DNA of 13,623 nt, from positions 1 to 13,623 of the forward strand of contig CAYWXV010000068.1 of assembly GCA_964462535.1 (NCBI GenBank), in the 5' to 3' direction. The notes beneath the pieces were generated by a model. That model did no database searches. It saw only the letters and a list, made by a program, of their open reading frames with translations, and had not been told where the DNA came from. Both the position numbers and the translations under genes were made by a program. The stretch's first letter is position 1; every line of letters begins with the position of its first letter. This document shows positions 7,236-13,623 of this stretch, one piece after another. The stretch comes from CAYWXV01 sp964462535. Lineage in GTDB: Bacteria > Bacteroidota > Ignavibacteria > OLB7.

Positions 7236-7625
7236 ATGTCCCGTCATCACGAAATACACTTCACTCTCGACCAGGCACGAGCCATGTTGCCGGAGATCAC
7301 ACCCGCGCTCCAGAGGATTGCTGAGTTGAAAGAGAAGCTCGACGCGAAGGGATTCAGTATCTGGCAGGGACAGTATCTGGGTGGCGGGACGAATGGAACG
7401 ACGTCCCATCCGAAGGAATGGGAGGAGTTCGTCGAGCTGGCGCAAAGTGTTCAGCGGAAGGGGATCGTCGTCAAGGATCCGTCACGCGGATTGATCGACT
7501 TCCCTACCATCCGCGATAACGGCGAAGAGGTCTATCTCTGCTACATGCTGGGTGAAACGACGATCGACTGGTGGCACACCATCGAGGATGGTTTCGCCGG
7601 GAGAAGGTCAATTGATGAACTATGA
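7236..7625 (+). CDS. DUF2203 family protein
   Basis: A 129-residue soluble protein of the DUF2203 family, whose function is unknown. Features typical of the family are an N-terminal helical hairpin after FTLDQARAMLPEI, then GIVVKDPSRGLIDFP (76-90), LCYMLGE (101-107) and a C-terminal DWWHTIEDGFAGR (111-123). No signal peptide or membrane segment is present. The start has no Shine-Dalgarno and is preceded by the octamer array. It follows purE on the same strand, but the 221-bp repeat region makes a shared operon uncertain. It converges with the cysteine desulfurase gene, whose stop lies 54 bp away, and no terminator hairpin is seen between them. Confidence 0.85.
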   Translation: MSRHHEIHFTLDQARAMLPEITPALQRIAELKEKLDAKGFSIWQGQYLGGGTNGTTSHPKEWEEFVELAQSVQRKGIVVKDPSRGLIDFPTIRDNGEEVYLCYMLGETTIDWWHTIEDGFAGRRSIDEL

Positions 7626-7679
7626 ATCATACGCCCGATTTGCACAGCCTGACCCAAAGCGACCCGAGCGCCCAGCCCC

Positions 7680-8840
7680 TCACCTCATCCTCGCCAGCAC
7701 CTTGTTCAACGCATCGACCGCCCCATCGATTTCGTCTTCCGTCGTGTAGCGACTGAGAGAGAATCGAACCGCCACCTTTGCCTGCGCGTCTGGAAGTCCC
7801 ATTGCCGATAGGACGTGACTGGGCTGAATGCTCCCGGACGTACACGCGGCTCCGTTCGAGACTGCGACGCCCTCCAGGTCCATTCCAACGATCACCCCCT
7901 CCCCATCCAGCGTTGCCGCGTCGTCGAATGTTATCGAAACGATATTCGGGAGAGCGCCATGCGCGGGCGTGACCACGTGAATGCCGTCGAGCGCATACAA
8001 CCGATCGCGAAGACGATCCGACAGTCTCCTCATCGTCGCCCCATAGCCGTCCCGTCGCTCCGCCGTCAACAACGCCACGCACTGTTCGAACCCGACGATC
8101 AATTCCACCGGCTCCGTGCCACCACGGCGATTCCGCTCCTGCGATCCTCCGTGAATCAACGGATCCAGTTCGACTGCCTTGTTGACGTATAGAGCGCCGA
8201 TCCCCTTCGGGCCATGAAGTTTGTGCGCTGACATCGTCATCATGTCGACACCCAGCGTATCAACACGCGCATCGATCTTCCCGAAACTCTGTACCGCATC
8301 ACTATGAAAAAGAGCTCCATGCTCGTGCGCGACAGAGACAAGGTCCCGGATCGGATTGATCACTCCCGTTTCGTTATTCGCATGCATGACTGAGACCAGG
8401 GGCGGAACATCTCGCGGCGCGGATTCCAGAGCGGAGCGGAGAGCGTCGGGATGGACGCGACCGTCTCGATCAATTGGGAGATGGATGAGCGGAGCGCCGA
8501 GCGATTCCAGATACCCAGCAGGCTCCAGGATGGCATGATGTTCCGTCCGTGGAATCAGAATGGCCGGCCAGGCCCCCGAGTCGCGCCAGTGACGAAAAGC
8601 GTGTCCCTTCATCGCCCAATTGTTCGACTCCGTTCCACCCGACGTGAAGACCACCTCCTTCGGCTCGGCGCCGATGAAGTGCGCAATCGTCTCGCGTGCG
8701 ACCTCCACAACGACACGTGCCTGCTGACCAGGCCTGTGGACCGAACTCGCGTTTGCGAATGACCCCTCGCGCCACCAGCTCATCCGCTCGATCACCTCGG
8801 GGGCGAGTTTCGTCGTCGCGCTGTTATCGAGGTAGATCAT
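7680..8840 (-). CDS. Cysteine desulfurase, NifS/IscS family
   Basis: A 386-residue PLP enzyme (fold type I) that takes sulfur from cysteine as an enzyme persulfide for Fe-S clusters and thiocofactors. The sequence shows the N-terminal YLDNSATT, GGTESNN (68-74), the PLP-stacking His101 in TEHHAILEP, HANNETG (153-159), the PLP-binding Lys207 in SAHKLHGPKG, GSQERNRRGGTEP, and the catalytic Cys333 in NGAACTSGS. The Cys in a flexible loop followed by SGS fits the group I (NifS/IscS) rather than the SufS type. No iscU, iscR or other cluster-assembly gene is nearby, so it may instead serve tRNA thiolation; the sequence does not decide. Length is normal. The ATG has no Shine-Dalgarno and is preceded immediately by a C-rich 7-bp tract. 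The stop lies in GGATGAGGTGA, like the stops of two other genes here. Confidence 0.93.
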   Translation of the reverse strand: MIYLDNSATTKLAPEVIERMSWWREGSFANASSVHRPGQQARVVVEVARETIAHFIGAEPKEVVFTSGGTESNNWAMKGHAFRHWRDSGAWPAILIPRTEHHAILEPAGYLESLGAPLIHLPIDRDGRVHPDALRSALESAPRDVPPLVSVMHANNETGVINPIRDLVSVAHEHGALFHSDAVQSFGKIDARVDTLGVDMMTMSAHKLHGPKGIGALYVNKAVELDPLIHGGSQERNRRGGTEPVELIVGFEQCVALLTAERRDGYGATMRRLSDRLRDRLYALDGIHVVTPAHGALPNIVSITFDDAATLDGEGVIVGMDLEGVAVSNGAACTSGSIQPSHVLSAMGLPDAQAKVAVRFSLSRYTTEDEIDGAVDALNKVLARMR

Positions 8841-8889
8841 CGTGGAGACTTGGGACTGGGGATTGGGGAGTAGGAAGATCGTCAGGACA
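8841..8889. repeat. 7-bp tandem tract abutting the desulfurase start
   Basis: On the plus strand the units include ACTTGGG, ACTGGGG, ATTGGGG, AGTAGGA; on the coding (minus) strand they read as CCCCAAT/CCCCAGT-like heptamers ending two bases before the ATG. Heptamers of the CCCCA(G/A)T form are known as STRR repeats in cyanobacteria; similarity here may be convergent. AGTAGGA also occurs in the tract behind purE. Confidence 0.7.
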
Positions 8890-8896
8890 TCCCTCT

Positions 8897-8926
8897 CCCC
8901 CCTCTCTCAGAATTGAGAGAGGGGGG
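8897..8926. repeat. Perfect 13-bp hairpin, REP-like or possible terminator
   Basis: The arms CCCCCCTCTCTCA (8897-8909) and TGAGAGAGGGGGG (8914-8926) pair perfectly around a GAAT loop. It lies about 70 bp downstream of the sugar-dehydrogenase-like gene and upstream of the desulfurase gene, both minus-strand. A factor-independent terminator is possible, but no U-tract follows on the minus strand, so a palindromic intergenic repeat related to the CCCTCTCCC class is as likely. Confidence 0.7.
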
Positions 8927-8957
8927 CTGGGGGGGCAAGAGCCACGGGCCGGGGGGG

Positions 8958-8986
8958 GTGAGAGCCTGGTGAGAATCACGTGAGAG
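8958..8986. repeat. Three GTGAGAG/A copies at 11-bp spacing
   Basis: GTGAGAG, GTGAGAA and GTGAGAG start at 8958, 8969 and 8980. They lie immediately downstream of the TAA stop of the dehydrogenase-like gene (8995-8997). Short, so weak as a separate repeat family. Confidence 0.45.
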
Positions 8987-8994
8987 CCGCTCGC

Positions 8995-11121
8995 TTAGCG
9001 TGAAGCTTCCGCAACAAAGCGCCTTACGACTGTCCCCGTGTCTAGCCCGACGCGGAGCAGATAGGCGCCGGCCGGAAGGTCCGTTGTGGACACGTCGCTG
9101 CGCCATGTGCCGCCGTCCGTCCGATCGGTGAACGAACGAAGCAACGCTCCACGCGCATCAATGACATCGATGCGCAGCGCCGATGGGTGGTCGATATCGA
9201 GTTCTATCGATAGTCGATCGCGAGCCGGAATGGGGCTGAGCCGAAGGGCAACACCGCTCGGTTCACGATCGACCCCGGCGGCAATGAATTCGATTTCATC
9301 CGAGGTTCCAACGCATCCCTCGGGCGTTGTCCCTTCAACGGAGTAGCGTCCCGACTGCGTCGGCAGATAGAGACGCCCGGTCGCTCCATCGATCAGCACG
9401 CCGTCGCGGAACCACCGATATCCCGCATAGCCTCCACTCGATCTGAGCGTGTCGCCAACACGGTCGATGCCCGGCTTCGGGTCGACGATTCTCACCTGCA
9501 GTGCTGACGACGTCGATCTACAACCGTTGGGGTGCGTGACAGTGACGCCGTAGCCCCCGCCGTCGCGCACGGTAATGACCCGCGTCGTATCGCCCCGCGT
9601 CCAGACATACCTGCTGAACCCTGGTCCCGCATCGAGCGTGATACTGTCCCCCTTGCAGAACACCAGAGGGCCGGACGGCGTCACTACCACAGGCGCCAGG
9701 GGCTGCACCGTCACATCTGTGCCGTTGTCAGGGCTAACAACCACCGGAACCGTCGAAGCAATACGCAGACGGTACCCTGTGCCATCCGCATCACATGGAA
9801 TCTTTCCGCCGACGCTCCCGCTTCCTGATTCGATGGTCACTCCAATTGGTGTTGGGATTGTGAAGTTCCCGACAGCGTTGGAAAGCTGAAGAGCGAACAC
9901 GTTCGCATCGCCGAAGTCCCCGGTCACCGTGTAGTGCGCCACGATGGAATCACCTGCAGTTATCGAAAGCGTGGAGAGCGAGTCTATGACGATCGTCGCG
10001 CTCGGTGACGACGCGCTCTTGATCTCGACGATACGATCGTCGCCCGCTACCGGACTTCCGCGCCCATCGCGCTCGCTCACACCAACGAAGACACGACCGT
10101 CTGGACTGACACAGAGATCTCGAAGCCTTCCCCATCTGTTGTTGAAGAAGATCGTCTCGGAGACTATCTGTCGGCCATCCGGGCTGAGCTTGAGTTGACG
10201 GAGATCCTGCTCCTTCAGCGTCACGAGCAGCAGCGAGTTCTGCCACTCGGGAATCGCGGGATTGTTGTAGTACTCGATACCGGCAGTCGCGATCGTCGGC
10301 GTCCAGGCGAAGATCGGCTCCGCGACGTTCGAGTCGTTGCAGAACGCCTGCTCCGCAGGTTGATCGCAGAAACCCTGCACCGTTGGCCACCCGTAGTTTC
10401 TTCCGGGCGCGATGATGTTGATCTCGTCGTCGTTGTTCGGTCCGTGCTCCGACGAATAGAGAATACCATTCGAGGCCTGATGGAAACCCTGTGGATTGCG
10501 ATGTCCGGTGGTGAAGAGATATCCGGAACGTCCCGGTGCATTTGCCCAGGGATTATCAGATGGAATGCTCCCGTCAAGATTCATGCGCAGGATCTTCCCA
10601 TTCAGACTGGCATGATCCTGTGACTGTGACTGCACGGTTGCGTCGCCGGTTGTAACCAGGAGCTTGCCGTCGCTCGATATCACGAGCCGACTACCGTTGT
10701 GATTGCCGCTTCCCGCAAGATCCTCGATCAGGAGCATTCGATTGGTGAGCGTGTCGTTTCCAAACGTATAGCGCACCACCCGCTCCTTGATCGTCGATCC
10801 TTCACGATAGTTATAGACAAGAAACACGTAGGGCGAATCGGGGAACGAGGGATGATGAACCATACCCAGCAGCCCGGACTCACTCTGCTCATAGACGTCG
10901 GTCAAGGTCAGAATGACCTTCCGTTGTCCGGTCTCGGGATCCATCCTGCTGACGCGTCCCGGGCGCTCCGTGAACCAGATCAAGTCATCCAGCCCCCACA
11001 ACACCTCCCACGGCGTGTCGAGGTTGGTAATGACATCACGTGTCACCAGGTCTGGTCCCTGTGCGGACAGTGATGTGATAATGAATGGGAGAAGTGCGAG
11101 AATGGAGAATGCTCTGTGCAT
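8995..11121 (-). CDS. Secreted GSDH/sorbosone-dehydrogenase-like beta-propeller with T9SS sorting domain
   Basis: A 708-residue exported protein starting at the ATG at 11121, chosen because it opens a clear signal peptide (MHRAFSILALLPFIITSLSA, cut before QG). The open frame extends 42 codons upstream to 11247, but that part looks non-coding. Residues about 30-370 form a PQQ-type sugar dehydrogenase beta-propeller (GSDH, PF07995-like): GNHNGSRL (139-146, with His141 matching the catalytic His), TGHRNPQG (205-212), EHGPNNDDE (225-233), RNYGWP (241-246), TLKEQD (301-306) and GRLRD (331-335). Oxidation of an aldose or related sugar with PQQ is the family reaction; substrate unknown. Two or three Ig/PKD-like domains follow (about 385-475, 482-545, 548-613). 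Residues about 625-706 are a T9SS type A sorting domain (SPIPARDRLSIE ... DLPAGAYLLRV ... RRFV), so the protein should be exported through the outer membrane and perhaps anchored. It is divergent from the glycoside hydrolase gene. Confidence 0.88.
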   Translation of the reverse strand: MHRAFSILALLPFIITSLSAQGPDLVTRDVITNLDTPWEVLWGLDDLIWFTERPGRVSRMDPETGQRKVILTLTDVYEQSESGLLGMVHHPSFPDSPYVFLVYNYREGSTIKERVVRYTFGNDTLTNRMLLIEDLAGSGNHNGSRLVISSDGKLLVTTGDATVQSQSQDHASLNGKILRMNLDGSIPSDNPWANAPGRSGYLFTTGHRNPQGFHQASNGILYSSEHGPNNDDEINIIAPGRNYGWPTVQGFCDQPAEQAFCNDSNVAEPIFAWTPTIATAGIEYYNNPAIPEWQNSLLLVTLKEQDLRQLKLSPDGRQIVSETIFFNNRWGRLRDLCVSPDGRVFVGVSERDGRGSPVAGDDRIVEIKSASSPSATIVIDSLSTLSITAGDSIVAHYTVTGDFGDANVFALQLSNAVGNFTIPTPIGVTIESGSGSVGGKIPCDADGTGYRLRIASTVPVVVSPDNGTDVTVQPLAPVVVTPSGPLVFCKGDSITLDAGPGFSRYVWTRGDTTRVITVRDGGGYGVTVTHPNGCRSTSSALQVRIVDPKPGIDRVGDTLRSSGGYAGYRWFRDGVLIDGATGRLYLPTQSGRYSVEGTTPEGCVGTSDEIEFIAAGVDREPSGVALRLSPIPARDRLSIELDIDHPSALRIDVIDARGALLRSFTDRTDGGTWRSDVSTTDLPAGAYLLRVGLDTGTVVRRFVAEASR

Positions 11122-11621
11122 GATTCCATGTTCATCTGATTGACAAACGCCGCGCGAGAGACGCCGGTGATCGGAGTTGGAACTACCGATGCCCGAAGGT
11201 AACCGTCTGCGCGATTGTACACCAACATCCACGGTGCCGCACCACATCTGCTTTGATTGAAGCGGGGTCGGGCACTGGCAATACGTTGTGCGCCTGATCT
11301 AAACCCAAGTGCACGCGGATTCGTACGCAAATACCCAGCTGTTCCAGGATACCGCGCGGTCGACGGCGAGCTTATCACGGATCCGCAGACCATGACCGCG
11401 GCATCGGCCGGGATTTCAGCGTACGACGTTATTATTATTGACAAATGGTCGACACGAAGTCCGTGTCAGAACGCTAGGGCGCCATTGCTCTGTTTACGAT
11501 AACGATTCAGACGCCAAGAACGTCAGCGATCAGTGCAAGCTGTCAAACAGTGAATACCCTCCGCGCGACAGGCGGGCTTCAGACCAATCGGTGTCTGATT
11601 CGCCCGACCCCGCATATTCCC
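11122..11621. other. 500-bp divergent intergenic region
   Basis: This stretch between the two inferred translation starts should hold both promoters, but no convincing promoter pair was found. A TTGACA occurs at 11438-11443 after an ATT repeat, without a matching -10. An imperfect hairpin (11571-11605; GGGC and TCAGAC pair with GTCTGA and GCCC) lies 16 bases before the hydrolase ATG and could sit in its leader. Several frames stay open across the region, but their translations show no domain, signal peptide or sensible composition. No period-7 tract is visible here, unlike most other gaps in this window. Confidence 0.5.
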
Positions 11622-12722
11622 ATGTGGCTCCTCCTTCTCATACCACTCCTGGTTCTGGCTGCTTCGTGCCGCGAAGCGGAGCTGCAAGGCGCCCCGGCTC
11701 CGCCGCCGATGTTGAGCACGCAATTTCAACGCGGCGTGAACTATGCCCACGTTCATTCACGCGGGCACGGATATGGCTCGGAGATTTCGTCGCGCGAACT
11801 CGATTCACTTGCAGCGATCGGTGTGACGCATGTCGCAATCACACCGTTTGGGTACCAACGTGGCGCCACTGCGGACCGGCTTGCGGGTTGGGATTCCGTT
11901 GCAGACGTGTTCATCCCCCGTGATGGATCGATGAACGATTCCGATATCGTGCGAGAAGTCGAGGCGGCACATCATCGGCACATTGCCGTGGCGATCAAGC
12001 CACAGATTTGGTCGCACGATTTCGGTCGGGGAAATGAGTGGCATGGAACCGTCAGGCAGGCATCCGCGGAAGACCATCGAACATGGTGGAAGTCGTACCG
12101 CGCGTTCATCCTTCACTATGCTCGTCTCGCCTCCGCGTCGAATGCAGAAATCTTCTGTCTTGGAACCGAACTTGTCGCGATGTCGAAGGAATATCCCGAC
12201 GAATGGAGGGGGCTGATAAAGGAGATTCGCGCGTTTTACCAAGGGACATTGACCTATGCAGCCCATTGGGATCGTGAGCCGGAGTCGATAGAGTTCTGGC
12301 GGGATCTTGATGCGATCGGGATCAATGCGTACTTCCCTCTGGACGTCGCCGATACGGCCGGAATCACTGCACTGACAAACGCATGGGGGCCACACGCGCT
12401 ACGTCTGTCGCGACTCTCACGAATCAGCGATCGACCGATAGTGTTCACGGAAGCCGGCTACCGTCCGGCTCGCGGGGCATTCAGGGAGCCCTGGCGATAC
12501 GAGGGGGGGGAACCCGACCCGTCGACGCAGGAGCGGGCGTACGAGGCGCTCTTCCAGGCTCTCCATGACTCCGCCTGGTTTCAGGGGCTATACCTCTGGA
12601 AGGCATTCACCGACCCGGACCTGGCCATGCGCTATGGTGAAGACGTTGGCTTTACGTTTCGAAGGCGTCCGGCGGAGAAGGTGGTGCGGCGGTGGTATCG
12701 ATCCGATACGGAGGGGAGGTGA
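11622..12722 (+). CDS. Lipoprotein glycoside hydrolase, GH113-like
   Basis: A 366-residue envelope protein from the ATG at 11622, chosen because it opens a lipoprotein signal (MWLLLLIPLLVLAASC, lipid-anchored Cys16). The frame is open 24 codons further up to 11550, but that part is unlike a signal sequence. The mature protein looks like a TIM-barrel of clan GH-A: FQRGVNYAHVHSRGHGYGS at the first strand, VAIKPQIW, a probable acid/base Glu in CLGTELVA (Glu183), IGINAYFPL, and a probable nucleophile Glu in VFTEAGYRP (Glu277), then LWKAF. The arrangement and the size fit family GH113, where characterised members act on beta-mannans, but the substrate here is inference. It is divergent from the secreted sugar dehydrogenase and converges with the ABC permease gene, with 5 bp between stop codons. 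Confidence 0.8.
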   Translation: MWLLLLIPLLVLAASCREAELQGAPAPPPMLSTQFQRGVNYAHVHSRGHGYGSEISSRELDSLAAIGVTHVAITPFGYQRGATADRLAGWDSVADVFIPRDGSMNDSDIVREVEAAHHRHIAVAIKPQIWSHDFGRGNEWHGTVRQASAEDHRTWWKSYRAFILHYARLASASNAEIFCLGTELVAMSKEYPDEWRGLIKEIRAFYQGTLTYAAHWDREPESIEFWRDLDAIGINAYFPLDVADTAGITALTNAWGPHALRLSRLSRISDRPIVFTEAGYRPARGAFREPWRYEGGEPDPSTQERAYEALFQALHDSAWFQGLYLWKAFTDPDLAMRYGEDVGFTFRRRPAEKVVRRWYRSDTEGR

Positions 12723-12727
12723 CGGGT

Positions 12728-13480
12728 CTATCCCCCATTGACATCAAGTCGACGAAGCGCTCGACCGTAGATAAGTGCCACGATCCCCCCGAGGATCCCC
12801 AACCAGATTCCACCACGCACAAGGGTCTCGACTATCACTGTCGGATCGGGGTCGACGAGGAGGCGAGCCGGGTAATACATCATCACCGGAAAAGGCGTGT
12901 ACTCGACTGCCTTCTGAGCCCACACTGGCCAGAGTCCGATTGGAACCACGCCGCCGCCGAACGTGAGAATAAGGAGGCCTATCACCCACACGAATGCAGT
13001 CGACTTTTCGATCCAGAACGACAGGAGCCCCGCAATAGCCTGTAGCGAGAAGAAGAGGAGTGTTCTCAGAAGGAATCCCAACACAAAGGCGACGACGCCA
13101 AGGGGTGTTGTCTCAATCGTTCCGGAGGCGACCCAGGCGACGATAAACGCGGCTGGAAACGCGACGAAGAACGATAGGAACGTGTGGGCCATCACGGACG
13201 AGAAGCGATAGAGGAGGTAGTCATAGGGGCGGGCCATTGCAACCACGATGTTCCCAGAAAGGACATCGTTCTGAATCTCCAACTGCGCTTCGGTCTGTAC
13301 GGAGAAGTAGAGAATCTGCCCGCCGGCGAGGAACCAGATCAACTGCGACCAGGTGAAGCCCTCCCCTCCAAGGTGCGCGACCCCCTCCCCCACAGTAACC
13401 ATCCAGACCTGAATCAGGATGTAGAAGAACAGGACGATTGTGATGTTCCCCAGGATGAAATCCCACGTGTAGGCAAGCAT
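12728..13480 (-). CDS. ABC-2-type transporter permease
   Basis: A 250-residue inner-membrane subunit with about six helices (about 11-29, 45-61, 99-118, 126-155, 161-184, 224-239). It resembles the COG4587/ABC2_membrane_6 permeases, which carry a cytoplasmic EI.N..LSGNIV...PYDY motif (here 69-88) and end in a basic R.DVNGG tail. The partner ATPase is not in the window; in such systems it usually lies upstream, here beyond the right edge. The only ATG is at 13480, but the same frame stays open upstream and encodes AKYWSIFRIEFRQ, which looks like the usual N-terminus of this family. No ATG, GTG or TTG lies between that and the in-frame TAG (13554-13556); only a CTG at 13531-13529. The true start is probably that CTG, or the start has been lost to the adjacent repeat tract. 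Exported substrate unknown. Confidence 0.85.
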   Translation of the reverse strand: MLAYTWDFILGNITIVLFFYILIQVWMVTVGEGVAHLGGEGFTWSQLIWFLAGGQILYFSVQTEAQLEIQNDVLSGNIVVAMARPYDYLLYRFSSVMAHTFLSFFVAFPAAFIVAWVASGTIETTPLGVVAFVLGFLLRTLLFFSLQAIAGLLSFWIEKSTAFVWVIGLLILTFGGGVVPIGLWPVWAQKAVEYTPFPVMMYYPARLLVDPDPTVIVETLVRGGIWLGILGGIVALIYGRALRRLDVNGG

Positions 13481-13528
13481 CTGCCGGAACTCGATCCTGA
13501 AGATCGACCAGTATTTAGCGAGGGCTGA

Positions 13529-13623
13529 CAGTTGGAAGTTGGTTGTTGGCGGCTAGCCTTGGCTGTTGAGGGTCAATAGTTCACCATGCATTTCCCATCT
13601 TCATCCTTCATCCTTCATCCTTC
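13529..13623. repeat. 7-bp tandem tract at right edge ending in CTTCATC units
   Basis: Constant-phase heptamers begin CAGTTGG/AAGTTGG, drift through TGTTGAG, AGTTCAC, CATGCAT, TTCCCAT, and end in perfect CTTCATC units (13599 onward) that run off the window. The final 21 bases are three ATCCTTC units, identical to the first 21 bases of the window. The tract starts exactly at the codon where the ABC permease should begin. Confidence 0.8.

Noticed and set aside
11438..11443. TTGACA as a sigma70 -35 box for the hydrolase gene
   Set aside because: No -10-like hexamer at 16-18 bp, and this lineage probably uses a different promoter consensus.
11043..11444. Minus-strand frame of 133 codons in the divergent intergenic region
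   Set aside because: It overlaps the signal peptide end of the dehydrogenase-like gene in another phase and its translation has no domain, signal or normal composition.

Overview
The window reads as a piece of a GC-rich genome from the Bacteroidota/Chlorobi (FCB) side of the tree, for example a Kapabacteria- or Ignavibacteria-like lineage. Three things point there. A secreted sugar-dehydrogenase-like protein ends in a type IX secretion (T9SS) sorting domain, which is confined to that group. The genes almost all lack Shine-Dalgarno sequences. One start is preceded by a TAnnTTTG box, the -7 element known from Bacteroidota. The exact taxon is inference. No rRNA, tRNA, transposase, CRISPR array or phage gene was seen.

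Layout from left to right. (1) On the minus strand, a 1178-residue regulator with an N-terminal ATPase, a helical-repeat middle and a C-terminal SARP/BTAD output module (20-3556), preceded in the same operon by a small double zinc-ribbon protein (3593-3964). (2) Divergent from these, an APC-type amino-acid-permease-like transporter with a C-terminal soluble domain (4108-5982). (3) A 543-bp gene-free region packed with different tandem and inverted repeats, then purE of purine synthesis (6526-7014), a 221-bp repeat region, and a DUF2203 protein (7236-7625). (4) Convergent with DUF2203, a NifS/IscS cysteine desulfurase (7680-8840) and, upstream of it on the same strand, a secreted GSDH/sorbosone-dehydrogenase-like beta-propeller protein with Ig-like domains and a T9SS tail (8995-11121). 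(5) Divergent from that across about 500 bp, a lipoprotein glycoside hydrolase resembling family GH113 (11622-12722), which converges with an ABC-2-type permease (12728-13480, probably starting farther upstream).

Most genes are individually ordinary and look like unrelated single-gene units. Possible functional pairs are the zinc ribbon with the regulator (one operon) and the envelope hydrolase with the divergent sugar dehydrogenase (both exported, both carbohydrate-related; inference).

The unusual part is the intergenic DNA. Several gene ends run straight into degenerate tandem tracts with 7-, 8-, 11-, 30- or 36-bp periods. Stop codons of two or three genes lie inside the tracts, and one tract abuts the place where a start codon should be. 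Three intergenic regions share a layout of periodic tract, palindromic element, periodic tract. The tracts are G-rich on the coding strand after most stops and C-rich before starts. The first and last 21 bases of the window are identical (three ATCCTTC units), which could make the sequence look falsely circular or mark a repeat-caused assembly break.
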